Assembly: GCF_022921115.1 (NCBI RefSeq)
Contig: NZ_CP095075.1
Coordinates: 496,001-560,000, forward strand
Direction: 5' to 3'
Length of the DNA: 64,000 bases
Source of the DNA: Halobacillus amylolyticus
GTDB lineage: Bacteria; Bacillota; Bacilli; Bacillales; Halobacillaceae
This document shows positions 25,810 through 34,753 of the stretch, one piece after another. Below the pieces are notes generated by a model, which saw only the letters and a list, made by a program, of their open reading frames with translations, did not search any database and was not told where the DNA came from. The position numbers and the translations under genes are program-made. The number at the start of each line of letters is the position of its first letter. Within the stretch, counting starts at the first letter, position 1.

Positions 25810-27252
25810 ATGACTACATTAACGATTCGATCCTTCTCAAACGACTATCAGGTTAATATAGGGAATGGGTTACGGCATCAACTATCTGATTTATTAAAAA
25901 ATAACTACTCCAAAGTGTTGGTTATTACAGATTCTACTGTGGCTCCATTATATTTGAAAGATGTTGTTGCGGCATTTGGAAGTGATACAGTGGTTTCTTC
26001 GGAAATTATTCCAGCGGGTGAACAGTCAAAAAGTATGACTTGCTACAGTGGATTACTCAATCGTTGTCTCGAAGAGCAGCTCGACCGCAGCTCACTGATT
26101 ATAGCTCTTGGTGGAGGGGTCATCGGTGATTTAGCAGGATTTGTAGCTGCCACCTATCTAAGAGGTATCGACTTTTTACAAATGCCAACAACGATCTTAG
26201 CCCATGACAGCAGTGTAGGCGGTAAAGTGGCAATCAATCATGACAAAGGGAAGAATTTGATCGGAAGCTTTTATAGTCCCGTGCAAGTCATCTACGATAC
26301 AGAAACAATCATTACTTTATCAAAACAGGAAGTAAGATCCGGGTATGGCGAGGTTGTTAAACATGCATTACTAAGTGATCCGAAATGGTTTCGACAATTA
26401 ATGGATACCTCTCTTGAATCGATAGAAGAGGATGATTTAATTGATCACCTCACATCAGGCATCCGCGTAAAAGCTCAAATTGTTGAATCCGACGAACGAG
26501 AAACAGGTGAGCGAAAACATTTAAATCTAGGACATACTTTAGCCCACGCCCTTGAGGCGGAGTTTGGTTATGGTGAAGTAACACATGGAGAAGCGGTGGC
26601 CATCGGAATGTTATTTGCAATGAAGATAAGTCAGGTGAAATTAGCTGCCAAATTACCATACTCCCAATATGAGAAATGGCTTGCCGATAACAATTATCCA
26701 CTACACTTGCTTGCCCGTATTGATGTAGAAGCCACCTTAAAGAGAATGAAATTGGATAAAAAGACGCTTGAAAATTCAATCCACTACGTCTTACTAAACG
26801 AAATAGGATCACCAACTGTCATCAAACTGACTGATCAAGAATTAATGCAGTCACTTAATGATTTTGTTCAAAAAGAAGGGGACGTACCGTTGATCAGAGG
26901 TGTTAGAGGAGCTACAACAGTAGATAAAAATGATGGGGAAGAGATTGTTGGAAAAGCGCAAGAGCTCATGCAGGCTGTTATAAAGCAAAATGATATAAAA
27001 CCAGAAAATGTGACATCGGTATTTTTTACTGTTACAGAGGATATAGATGCAGCGTTCCCAGCAAAATCGTTACGAAGGCTTGAAGGATGGACACATGTAC
27101 CAGTTATGTGTATGCGAGAAATCCCAGTTCCCAATAGTCTAGCCCGTTGTGTACGTGTGATGGTGACAACTGAAACCTCTCGAAATCAAACACAAATTCA
27201 ACATGTTTATCACTACAATGCCACACAGTTGAGACCTGACTTAAAAAGCTAA
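25810..27252 (+). CDS. aroB: Fused 3-dehydroquinate synthase-chorismate mutase (AroB-AroH)
   Basis: One 480-residue frame joins two enzymes that are separate genes in B. subtilis. Residues 1 to about 357 are 3-dehydroquinate synthase: GGGVIGDLAGFVAATYLRG, DSSVGGK, and the metal ligands in GYGEVVKH, NLGHTLAHALE and THGEAVAIG. Residues about 361-480 are a monofunctional AroH-type chorismate mutase; R366, C434, E437, R449 and Y467 line up without gaps with B. subtilis R7, C75, E78, R90 and Y108. No stop separates them. An in-frame TTG at 26890 with AGAAGGGG about 9 nt upstream could also start a free AroH. So there is either a bifunctional enzyme, or both a fusion and a free mutase. The first and seventh steps of the same route would be on one chain, not consecutive ones. 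Confidence 0.9.
   Translation: MTTLTIRSFSNDYQVNIGNGLRHQLSDLLKNNYSKVLVITDSTVAPLYLKDVVAAFGSDTVVSSEIIPAGEQSKSMTCYSGLLNRCLEEQLDRSSLIIALGGGVIGDLAGFVAATYLRGIDFLQMPTTILAHDSSVGGKVAINHDKGKNLIGSFYSPVQVIYDTETIITLSKQEVRSGYGEVVKHALLSDPKWFRQLMDTSLESIEEDDLIDHLTSGIRVKAQIVESDERETGERKHLNLGHTLAHALEAEFGYGEVTHGEAVAIGMLFAMKISQVKLAAKLPYSQYEKWLADNNYPLHLLARIDVEATLKRMKLDKKTLENSIHYVLLNEIGSPTVIKLTDQELMQSLNDFVQKEGDVPLIRGVRGATTVDKNDGEEIVGKAQELMQAVIKQNDIKPENVTSVFFTVTEDIDAAFPAKSLRRLEGWTHVPVMCMREIPVPNSLARCVRVMVTTETSRNQTQIQHVYHYNATQLRPDLKS
26890..27252 (+). other. aroH: Possible internal start giving a free chorismate mutase (AroH)
   Basis: TTG at 26890-26892 is preceded by a plausible ribosome site (AGAAGGGG, about 26874-26881) and would begin a 120-residue protein of normal AroH length, starting at the same point as the B. 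subtilis enzyme. It is in frame with aroB. The AroH domain converts chorismate to prephenate for tyrosine and phenylalanine. Whether this start is used cannot be seen. Confidence 0.4.
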
Positions 27253-27265
27253 GGAGGATTGTTTC

Positions 27266-28360
27266 ATGAAGTCAAAAGAAATTCTAAAGCAAATGACACC
27301 ATATAAACCAGGTAAACAAATTGAAGAAGTTAAGCGTGAGTATAATCTTGACCGGATCGTTAAGCTAGCTTCCAATGAAAATCCTTTTGGCTTTTCTCCA
27401 CAAGTAAAAGAGCAGCTGCCAGAATTAATTACCCAGCTTGAAAAATATCCTGACGGGTATGCAGCAACATTACGCAAAAAAGTGACTGGCTTTTTAAATG
27501 TCGACGAAGAACAACTTATCTTTGGGAATGGATCTGACGAAATCGTGCAAATCATTTGTCGTACATTCCTAGAACCTGGAGCAAATACAGTTATGGCAGC
27601 ACCTACCTTTCCTCAGTATCGGCATAATGCTTTAATTGAGGGGGCTGAAGTGAGAGAGGTTCCATTGAACAATGGCCATCATGACCTTGACAAAATGCTT
27701 CAGCAAGTGGATGAACAGACGCGTGTTCTTTGGCTATGTACACCGAATAATCCTACAGGCGTACATATTAAGGAAAATGTTCTTCGTGATTTTATGGAGA
27801 ACTGTCCTTCTCATGTATTGGTCGTTATTGATGAAGCGTATTATGAATACATGAAAACGGAAGATCATTATGATTCCATCCAAGCGTTACAGAATTATGA
27901 GAATTTAATTGTGCTCCGTACATTTTCTAAAGCATATGGGTTAGCAGGTCTTAGAGTGGGGTATGGCGTTGCAGCAAAACCATTAATTCACACACTTGAA
28001 CCTTCAAGGGAACCCTTTAACACATCGACGATCGCACAAGCAGCAGCGATCATTGCCCTCGATGATCAGTCGTTTATAGAAGAAACGACAAATGAAAATG
28101 CAAAGAACAAACAGTCACTCATGTCATTCTTAGATGAAAACCAGATCAGTTATTTCGAATCAGAAGCCAATTTTGTCCTGATTCATTTACCGATTAGCGG
28201 TGATGAAATGTTTGAGCACTTGTTAAGTAAAGGGTTTATTGTTCGTTCTGGAGAAGCACTTGGCATCCCTCAGTCCATCAGGTTGACGATCGGCGATAAA
28301 GAAGATATGGCGATCGTTCAACAAGAAATACAACAAAAGCTTGCAGGCACTGCTAAATGA
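27266..28360 (+). CDS. hisC: Histidinol-phosphate / aromatic aminotransferase
   Basis: This PLP enzyme transaminates imidazole-acetol phosphate in histidine synthesis and, in B. subtilis, also serves tyrosine and phenylalanine synthesis, which explains its place in the aromatic operon. The 364-residue protein has KLASNENPFG near 31-40, CTPNNPTG near 156-163, the PLP-lysine segment TFSKAYGLAGLRVGYG near 219-234 and a C-terminal arginine region. AAGGAGGA overlaps the stop of the preceding gene. The trpEDCFBA genes that precede hisC in B. subtilis are absent. Confidence 0.94.
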   Translation: MKSKEILKQMTPYKPGKQIEEVKREYNLDRIVKLASNENPFGFSPQVKEQLPELITQLEKYPDGYAATLRKKVTGFLNVDEEQLIFGNGSDEIVQIICRTFLEPGANTVMAAPTFPQYRHNALIEGAEVREVPLNNGHHDLDKMLQQVDEQTRVLWLCTPNNPTGVHIKENVLRDFMENCPSHVLVVIDEAYYEYMKTEDHYDSIQALQNYENLIVLRTFSKAYGLAGLRVGYGVAAKPLIHTLEPSREPFNTSTIAQAAAIIALDDQSFIEETTNENAKNKQSLMSFLDENQISYFESEANFVLIHLPISGDEMFEHLLSKGFIVRSGEALGIPQSIRLTIGDKEDMAIVQQEIQQKLAGTAK

Positions 28361-29457
28361 GCCAAACGATATTTTTTGTCGGGTTAGGGTTGATTGGTGG
28401 GTCGCTTGCGATGAATGTAGCCAAACAGGAAAATGTAAAGATCACGGGAATGGACCCTAACCCTCAAACACTTGCGATCGCAAAGAAACAAGGTGTCATT
28501 CATGAACACGTCGAAGAGTTTTCAAAAGGTGTTCAAGAAGCCGATGTGTTAATTCTCGCTACACCAATATCAACGACGATCGAATATATAAAACAGTTGA
28601 ATGATTTAGGATTAAATAAACCTTTACTCGTAACAGATGTATCATCAGTAAAGAACCAGGTTCTGCAGGCTGCACAAGAGCTTACAAATCCATTGGTTTC
28701 ATTCGTGGGCGGCCATCCCATGGCTGGTTCTCATAAACAAGGATATACTGCTGCAAAACCACATTTATTTGAAAATGCTATCTTTGTGTTGACACCTGCT
28801 AAAGGTGCGAATTCTTCCGACGCTTCTGTACTTCAAGAACTTTTCTCAAAAACAGGAGCCAGATTCTTAACGCTTTCGACAAAAGAGCATGATGAAATGA
28901 CGGCAGTGATTTCTCACTTCCCGCACCTTATTGCATCATCACTCGTACACCAGGCGAAGGAGTGGCAGAAAACGCATCCAACTCTTGAGCACCTGGCCGC
29001 AGGAGGATTTCGTGATATTACTAGAATCGCCTCAAGCAACCCTAAATTATGGCAGGACATATTTTTTCAAAATAAAAAGCTGTTAAGCCATATGCTTGAC
29101 GATTGGATCGAAGAAATGAAACATATGAAGCGGCTGCTTGATGATGGTGAAGCACAGTCAACCTATCAGTATTTAGTTGAAGCAAAAAGTTATCGTGACG
29201 GCTTACCTATCCGTGAAAAGGGGGCTATTCCCGCCTTTTATGATGTCTATGTAGATATTCATGACCAACCAGGCGCGATTCATAAGGTTATTCAATTACT
29301 AGCTGAAAAAGAGATTAGTATTAAAAATATACGTATACTTGAAATAAGAGAGGGAATAACAGGTGTGCTTAGAATTAGTTTTCAGACGGGGAAGGAACAA
29401 CAAGCCAGCTATCAATCACTGCTTAATAAAGGCTATGAAGTGATGATTCAGGATTAA
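28357..29457 (+). CDS. tyrA: Prephenate dehydrogenase
   Basis: TyrA oxidatively decarboxylates prephenate to 4-hydroxyphenylpyruvate. The 366-residue protein has an N-terminal dinucleotide motif GLGLIGGSLA (about 8-17), the GGHPMAGSHKQGY substrate block (about 117-129), a helical dimer domain, and a C-terminal ACT domain (about 293-366, starting at YVDIHDQPGAIHKV), which in this family gives tyrosine feedback. The ATG overlaps the hisC stop by 4 nt, a sign of coupling. Confidence 0.94.
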   Translation: MSQTIFFVGLGLIGGSLAMNVAKQENVKITGMDPNPQTLAIAKKQGVIHEHVEEFSKGVQEADVLILATPISTTIEYIKQLNDLGLNKPLLVTDVSSVKNQVLQAAQELTNPLVSFVGGHPMAGSHKQGYTAAKPHLFENAIFVLTPAKGANSSDASVLQELFSKTGARFLTLSTKEHDEMTAVISHFPHLIASSLVHQAKEWQKTHPTLEHLAAGGFRDITRIASSNPKLWQDIFFQNKKLLSHMLDDWIEEMKHMKRLLDDGEAQSTYQYLVEAKSYRDGLPIREKGAIPAFYDVYVDIHDQPGAIHKVIQLLAEKEISIKNIRILEIREGITGVLRISFQTGKEQQASYQSLLNKGYEVMIQD

Positions 29458-29470
29458 GGAGGCCGCTGTT

Positions 29471-30760
29471 ATGACCACAATTGAATTACAACCAGCTACC
29501 AAGGGTTTACATGGCACATTGCAAGTACCAGGCGATAAATCCATCTCACACCGTGCTGTTATTTTTTCTGCTTTGGCAGAAGGAACCTCTCATGTGTATA
29601 ACTTCCTAACAGGAGAAGACTGTCTACGCACTGTAGAAGCTTTTAGAAAACTAGGAGTCCGAATTGATCAAGAGGCGGATAAGTTAACGATCTATGGTCA
29701 GGGGATTAAACATTTAGTAGAACCCGCTGCACCTATATATTTTGGTAATTCAGGGACGACGGCTCGCTTAATGAGTGGTATACTAGCAGCTTTACCATTG
29801 TTCACCGTTGCCTATGGTGATGAATCGCTAGCTAAGCGACCGATGGACCGTGTTGTTGTTCCACTTGAGAAAATGGGTGCTCATATATATGGGCGAGAGG
29901 AAGCTGCACGGTTACCGCTTGCCTTTAAAGGTAACAAGTTAACAGGTGTAACCATAGAGATGAACGTGAAGAGCGCCCAAGTTAAATCAGCTTTGTTATT
30001 AGCTGGGATGCTGGCAGAAGGAGAAACAAAGGTTTATGAAAAAGGAGTCACTCGAAACCATACAGAAATGCTTATGCCGCAGTATGGAATTACAATACAC
30101 AAAAATAGAAATGTGATTACTATTCCCGGGAATCAACAGCCGGTGGCGTCCAATTTACATATACCTGGAGACATATCTTCAGCAGCCTTTTTTTTGGTTG
30201 CTGGACTATTGACTGAGAACAGCGAATTGACCATAAAGAACGTAGGTTTAAATCCCACAAGAGATGGGATTATTACTGTTTTACAAAAGATGGGTGCCAA
30301 GCTTGCCGTTACTAATCGAACCTATGTCGGCCATGAACCTGTCGGTGACGTTACAGTGGAATCAGGACCGCTTAAAGCGATGACGATTGAAGGGGATATC
30401 ATTGCTAATTTAATCGATGAAATTCCTATCCTTGCGTTAGCAGCGACACAAGCAGAAGGTACAACAGTCATTAAAGATGCTAAGGAACTACGTGTGAAAG
30501 AGACAGATCGAATTGCTGCTGTTGCAAATAACTTAACAGCAATGGGTGCTAACATTGAACCGACAGAAGATGGTTTAGTCATTCACGGGCCTACACGTTT
30601 AACTGGGGCTGTCGTTCATTCTTACGGTGATCATCGTATTGGAATGATGAGTGCTGTTGCCTCATTAATAACAGATTCCGATGTAACTATTAAAGATAAG
30701 AATTGCATTAATATCTCTTATCCCAACTTTTTTGAACATTTAACTCACATTATGAAATAA
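29471..30760 (+). CDS. aroA: EPSP synthase (3-phosphoshikimate 1-carboxyvinyltransferase)
   Basis: EPSP synthase adds enolpyruvate from PEP to shikimate 3-phosphate. The 429-residue protein has GDKSISHR near 20-27, the PEP-binding block NSGTTARLMSGILA near 93-106, SLAKRPMDR near 119-127, and KETDRIAAVANNL near 341-353. The GNSGTTAR form with AKRPM is the glyphosate-tolerant class II type seen in Bacillus. The gene is named aroE in B. subtilis. It ends the aromatic cluster here. Confidence 0.96.
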   Translation: MTTIELQPATKGLHGTLQVPGDKSISHRAVIFSALAEGTSHVYNFLTGEDCLRTVEAFRKLGVRIDQEADKLTIYGQGIKHLVEPAAPIYFGNSGTTARLMSGILAALPLFTVAYGDESLAKRPMDRVVVPLEKMGAHIYGREEAARLPLAFKGNKLTGVTIEMNVKSAQVKSALLLAGMLAEGETKVYEKGVTRNHTEMLMPQYGITIHKNRNVITIPGNQQPVASNLHIPGDISSAAFFLVAGLLTENSELTIKNVGLNPTRDGIITVLQKMGAKLAVTNRTYVGHEPVGDVTVESGPLKAMTIEGDIIANLIDEIPILALAATQAEGTTVIKDAKELRVKETDRIAAVANNLTAMGANIEPTEDGLVIHGPTRLTGAVVHSYGDHRIGMMSAVASLITDSDVTIKDKNCINISYPNFFEHLTHIMK

Positions 30761-30819
30761 ATTTCATAGAACATCAATCGCTCTCATACGATATAAAAAC
30801 CCTTTTTGGAGGTTATCGT

Positions 30820-31692
30820 ATGGGAGCCTATTGGTTTAATGTTCATACGCTCAAAGGTAATCAAGCTTTTACTCGGCAACTCTCTGTTGACAAGCAATAC
30901 TTTTCGAAACGAACCTTATGGATTAACGATTTTAAGCAAATGGATGCTACAGGCTTCGTCGCCACCCCTGGACATGTTATGCTTGATTTAGACAAGCCGT
31001 TAAACTGCTCGCCTTCACCCATCCTAGACTGTCACCAGTATATTCAAAAGGGATGTACCCTTCTCCTTATTCAATTTCCCATTAAAACGAGTTTTCACTT
31101 TAAATCGATGTACCAACAATTTGTAGAACAGTTCAAGCATCTTCCTATTGATTATATGATTGTTCCTACCATTTCCCCTCTGGTAATAACACAAGAGATG
31201 ATTCGCTACTTTTCCCGTCAATCTTGTCCGTTTATTCTCATTGATGTGGAGGATGAGCGGGAATTAGATGATGCAGCATGGGATTGGCTCGTACAAGCCC
31301 AAGCCCTTAAAAGAATCCCGCTTGCACTCCTTGTCAAAAATCGTAGAATTAGAGAGAGGATTCACGATAAGTTATGGGTAAACATCAGTGATCGATATGG
31401 TATCATAAGGGTAACTGACCCTCTTACAGAAGCCCCATTATCAAAGTCGAACTTAAAGGATAGTGGAATCTTCCCATACAAAGGTGGATTTATGAATCAT
31501 AGTTATGCGGATTATAACCTTTACTATGATGAAGAAGGCTTGATGGTTGATGATCATGCTGAATTCAGATATCATGATGCTGTTCCGAATATAACAGTTA
31601 TGCGTGGTAGGGTTGTACAAGTAAACCAGGAAATACAGTACCTTGAACCGGGAATCCACTATAAAGGTTCAATCTATCAACATTTTGTATAA
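30820..31692 (+). CDS. Unrecognised 290-residue protein with amidohydrolase-like ends
   Basis: I cannot name this gene. The N-terminal part has LWINDFKQMDATGFVATPGHVMLDLD-type sequence, which resembles the lead-in strand of metal-dependent amidohydrolases (G-V-x-PG-x-x-D), but the HxH metal motif that should follow is missing. The middle has alternating strands and helices (residues 85-190). The end (MNHSYADYNLYYDEEG then VMRGRVVQVN and HYKGSIY) resembles the small beta domain of that superfamily, where a G-x-x-ADxxxx segment is followed by V-x-x-GxxV. It could be a catalytically dead relative. No signal peptide or membrane segment is seen. TTGGAGG precedes ATG 30820. It sits between aroA and ypiA, a place that is empty in B. 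subtilis. Confidence 0.6.
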   Translation: MGAYWFNVHTLKGNQAFTRQLSVDKQYFSKRTLWINDFKQMDATGFVATPGHVMLDLDKPLNCSPSPILDCHQYIQKGCTLLLIQFPIKTSFHFKSMYQQFVEQFKHLPIDYMIVPTISPLVITQEMIRYFSRQSCPFILIDVEDERELDDAAWDWLVQAQALKRIPLALLVKNRRIRERIHDKLWVNISDRYGIIRVTDPLTEAPLSKSNLKDSGIFPYKGGFMNHSYADYNLYYDEEGLMVDDHAEFRYHDAVPNITVMRGRVVQVNQEIQYLEPGIHYKGSIYQHFV

Positions 31693-31728
31693 AATATGTC
31701 TGCTATAAATGCTAGAGAGGGAGTCATT

Positions 31729-32982
31729 ATGGAAGAGATTCACAAAGCCATCCATCAAATGGAAGCTAAGCAAACGGAAGAAGCAATAAATACACTACAA
31801 TCTTACTTATCAGAGGCTGATGAAGAAGAGCGCTTTACAATTGCCGAACTTTATATTCAATGGGGGATGCTTGGAGAAGCGAAATCAATTTTGCAGGAAC
31901 TTATGCAGCGATACCCTAAAGAACAAGAACTTAAAGTAATGATGGCTGAAATTCATATTGATTTAGAAGAAGACGATGAAGCAATTGAGATTCTCAACCA
32001 ATTTGGTCCAGAAGATGAGGACTATCTGCAATCCCTTATCCAGCTTGCCGATCTCTATCAATCGCAAGGGCTGTTTGAAGTAGCTGAACAAAAACTTCTC
32101 ATTGCCAAACAAGCAGAACCAAACGAAGCGGTTATTGATTTCGCGTTAGGTGAACTTTCTTTTTCAAATGGGGAATATAACAAGAGTATCCCTTTCTATG
32201 AAAATGCCATTCATCATCAGCCGGTAATCGGTGATATCGAGGTAGCCACCAGATTGGCTGAGGCCTATGCAGCAACAGGTGAATTTGAGCAATCCCTTGA
32301 TTACTTCCAAAAGGTAGAAGAAGATAATCCTGATGTGATGTTCCGTTATGGATTTGTTGCCTTCCAAGCTCTGAGAAATGATATTGCTATCAATATATGG
32401 GAGCGTCTAATTGAGGAAGATCCATACTTTCAATCTGTCTATCCTTTATTAGCCCGAGCCTATGATACAGAAGGAATGGCAAAAGAAGCACTTGAAATGG
32501 TCAATAAAGGACTAGCGAAGGATGAGTTCAACAAAGAGCTTTATCACTTGGCAGGCACGCTGTATCACAAGACTGGACAAAAAGAGGAAGGCTATCGCCT
32601 AATGAGAGAAGCGGTAGCCCTAGACCCAGGCTATAAAGAAGCCGTGCTTTTCTTAATTGAAAATTATAAAAGTGATGAGGATTACGATGCAGTCATAGAC
32701 TTAATTAATCAATTAATAACCCTTGGTGAAGAAGATCCTTATTACCTGTTTGAATTGGCCAAAGCTTATGAAGAAGTAGAGGATTATAAGCAAGCGCTCG
32801 TTCATTATGAGAATGCTTATCCTTCCCTTAAAGAAGACGATGTATTTCTTAAGGCTTATGGATATTTCCTAGTAGAAGAAGGGAAAATGATTGAAGGACG
32901 GAAAGTATTAGAAGAATATTTAGCCGTCGATCCTACTGATACTGAAATAGAAGATTTTGTCAGCCGATTGAAAGAAGAATAA
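31729..32982 (+). CDS. ypiA: TPR-repeat protein YpiA
   Basis: This is a 417-residue soluble protein made almost wholly of tetratricopeptide repeats (for example AELYIQWGMLGEAKSILQEL, LADLYQSQGLFEVAEQKLL, YHLAGTLYHKTGQKEEG), rich in acidic residues. TPR repeats bind partner proteins. Its size and position just before ypiB match B. subtilis YpiA; the exact role is unknown. ATG 31729 is preferred because AGAGAGGGAG lies 5-6 nt upstream; ATG 31696 has no ribosome site. Confidence 0.8.
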   Translation: MEEIHKAIHQMEAKQTEEAINTLQSYLSEADEEERFTIAELYIQWGMLGEAKSILQELMQRYPKEQELKVMMAEIHIDLEEDDEAIEILNQFGPEDEDYLQSLIQLADLYQSQGLFEVAEQKLLIAKQAEPNEAVIDFALGELSFSNGEYNKSIPFYENAIHHQPVIGDIEVATRLAEAYAATGEFEQSLDYFQKVEEDNPDVMFRYGFVAFQALRNDIAINIWERLIEEDPYFQSVYPLLARAYDTEGMAKEALEMVNKGLAKDEFNKELYHLAGTLYHKTGQKEEGYRLMREAVALDPGYKEAVLFLIENYKSDEDYDAVIDLINQLITLGEEDPYYLFELAKAYEEVEDYKQALVHYENAYPSLKEDDVFLKAYGYFLVEEGKMIEGRKVLEEYLAVDPTDTEIEDFVSRLKEE

Positions 32983-33012
32983 TGTGATCAATTAAGCGCA
33001 GGAGGGGCGCCG

Positions 33013-33573
33013 ATGCAAACACCTATTTCCGTTAATGAAAAAAAGGACTTTGTTCGTTGGTTTCTAAATAATTACCAATTGAAAAAAAGAGAGAGTGTTT
33101 GGATTCTGAATTACTTGATCAATCATGAATCATTGCTTTCCTACGTCCATTTTGTTCAAGAGGTTAAGCTGTGCCCACGGGGAATGGAGATTAGTGCTCA
33201 GGGAGTACAGGATCCGCCTTTTCGCTTTTACAAAGGCCAAGTGATGACAAATGATGCGGAGAAATCCTTTCATGACCTAAGAATGAATCAAGATGAGCCT
33301 GTTTATATCCAAATGAACTTTGAAGACGCACATAAAAGCTCAATGTATGCCCTCGTGTTAGAAGATAACCCTTATTTACCAAAAGATTATTATGTAAACG
33401 ATCGTGATAAAGTTGAAGCGGATGAATTGCTTACTTCAAGCATTCTGACTTTTAGAAAGAAAGAACTTGAAAAGCAAATCGATCTCGCACTGATGAACGG
33501 AGATCAATCAGAATTCATTACCTTGAGTGACGAATTAATCGAAGTGAAGAAACAACTTCAAAAGAAAAGCTAA
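33013..33573 (+). CDS. ypiB: UPF0302 protein YpiB (ReoY)
   Basis: This is a 186-residue cytoplasmic protein. The Listeria homologue ReoY takes part, with ReoM, in ClpCP-dependent turnover of MurA and so controls cell-wall precursor supply; the same role here is inferred from the family. Recognisable segments are FVRWFLNNYQLKKRE near 14-28 and RGMEIS/PPFRFYKGQ near 57-75, with a charged helical C-terminus. GGAGGGGCG precedes the ATG. Adaptor genes mecB and ypiB are both in this window. Confidence 0.8.
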   Translation: MQTPISVNEKKDFVRWFLNNYQLKKRESVWILNYLINHESLLSYVHFVQEVKLCPRGMEISAQGVQDPPFRFYKGQVMTNDAEKSFHDLRMNQDEPVYIQMNFEDAHKSSMYALVLEDNPYLPKDYYVNDRDKVEADELLTSSILTFRKKELEKQIDLALMNGDQSEFITLSDELIEVKKQLQKKS

Positions 33574-33606
33574 GAGGAAGAATTTTCTCTTAGCTTTTCT
33601 TTTTTG
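33563..33606 (+). terminator. Terminator overlapping the end of ypiB
   Basis: A 14-bp perfect stem (33563-33576 with 33587-33600) starts inside the last codons of ypiB and is followed by a T run. Confidence 0.85.
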
Positions 33607-33655
33607 CATTTTTTTTAGTAAAATAGGGACAAGTAAGAAAGGATAGTGATATAAC

Positions 33656-34111
33656 GTGCAATGGACAAAGCGGGATACAAAGCAATACCTCCCGGAAAAA
33701 GAGTATGTAGATACAGTGTTGATACCGATTATTTCCTTTGATCCAGCATCGGATAACAAGATGACAAAAGAGGCGTTTCAAAGGGAGCTCAATCAGGTTT
33801 TTGCGACTTTAATTGAGAAGGAATTCAAGGGTCGTATATTCTTATCTCCTGAATACTATTACTTAACGAATCAGCATGAAAGTGAAATCCCCCGTGTGAA
33901 CCAATGGGTGGAGCATTTTCAGAAGCAGCCTTTTGAACATGTTTTTCTATTTACCTTTGATGCAAAATGGAAGAAGTATGAATCAGATTTAAATGGGCAT
34001 TTACTATGGATACCGGGCATAGCTGATGGTGACCTGCAATCTACTGAAACGCAATCCTTTGTTAAAGAGCAAGTCAAGCAAGTCAATGAATTAATTCAAG
34101 CTTATTGGTAA
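33656..34111 (+). CDS. ypiF: DUF2487 protein YpiF
   Basis: This is a 151-residue soluble protein of unknown function. The YVDTVLIPIIS segment near residues 17-27 and a conserved VFLFTFDAKWKKYE stretch fit the family of B. subtilis YpiF (about 149 residues), which likewise lies between ypiB and qcrA. The GTG start at 33656 gives the expected length; its GAAAGGAT site is about 11 nt upstream, rather far. Confidence 0.72.
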   Translation: MQWTKRDTKQYLPEKEYVDTVLIPIISFDPASDNKMTKEAFQRELNQVFATLIEKEFKGRIFLSPEYYYLTNQHESEIPRVNQWVEHFQKQPFEHVFLFTFDAKWKKYESDLNGHLLWIPGIADGDLQSTETQSFVKEQVKQVNELIQAYW

Positions 34112-34144
34112 CTAGTAAAAGTTGAGATAACACTAGAGATTTTA

Positions 34145-34173
34145 TTGACCCCGCTTTAAGATTACGCTATCAT
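34145..34173 (+). promoter_or_regulatory. Sigma-A promoter of qcrABC
   Basis: TTGACC (34145-34150) and TATCAT (34168-34173) are 17 nt apart, 70 nt before qcrA. Confidence 0.55.
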
Positions 34174-34243
34174 AGTAATGTCCTAGTAAACTGTATGTAA
34201 ACGATCCATGTCGCATGGATTACAGCATAGAGGGGGGAAAAGA

Positions 34244-34750
34244 ATGAGCGATAAACAACGAGTATCCCGTCGTCAATTTCTAAACTACACACTGACTGGT
34301 GTAGGTGGCTTTATGGCTGCTGGAATGCTTGCGCCAATGGTTCGTTTTGCCATTGATCCGGTATTAACGCCGCAAGCTGCTGGTGAATTTCATTCCGTGG
34401 CACCAGTTGAGGAAATTACAAATGAACCACAGCGATTTGAGTGGCAAGTTGAACAAGTGGATGCATGGTATGAATCAAAAGTACAAAAAACTGCATGGGT
34501 GTACAGAAATAAAGATGATGAGATTGTAGCACTCTCACCAATTTGTACACACTTAGGATGTACAGTAGGATGGGCCTCGAATCAGGAATACCCGAACCAA
34601 TTCTACTGCCCATGTCACGGCGGTCGGTATACAAAGGATGGTGTCAATGTTCCGGGAACACCACCAACAGCACCTTTACCGGTGTACAAGACCAAAGTCC
34701 AGGAAAACATGCTTTATCTCGGAGAAACACAATCAAGACAGGGGGCGTAA
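34244..34750 (+). CDS. qcrA: Menaquinol:cytochrome c reductase Rieske subunit
   Basis: QcrA is the iron-sulfur subunit of the bc complex, which moves electrons from menaquinol to cytochrome c. The 168-residue protein has an N-terminal twin-arginine-type sequence (SRRQFLNYTLTGVGGF) with one membrane segment, and the Rieske cluster ligands in CTHLGC and CPCHGGRY. ATG 34244 follows AGGGGGGAAA and gives the family's length; the frame is open to 34208. qcrB follows 3 nt after. Confidence 0.95.
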   Translation: MSDKQRVSRRQFLNYTLTGVGGFMAAGMLAPMVRFAIDPVLTPQAAGEFHSVAPVEEITNEPQRFEWQVEQVDAWYESKVQKTAWVYRNKDDEIVALSPICTHLGCTVGWASNQEYPNQFYCPCHGGRYTKDGVNVPGTPPTAPLPVYKTKVQENMLYLGETQSRQGA

Positions 34751-34753
34751 TTC

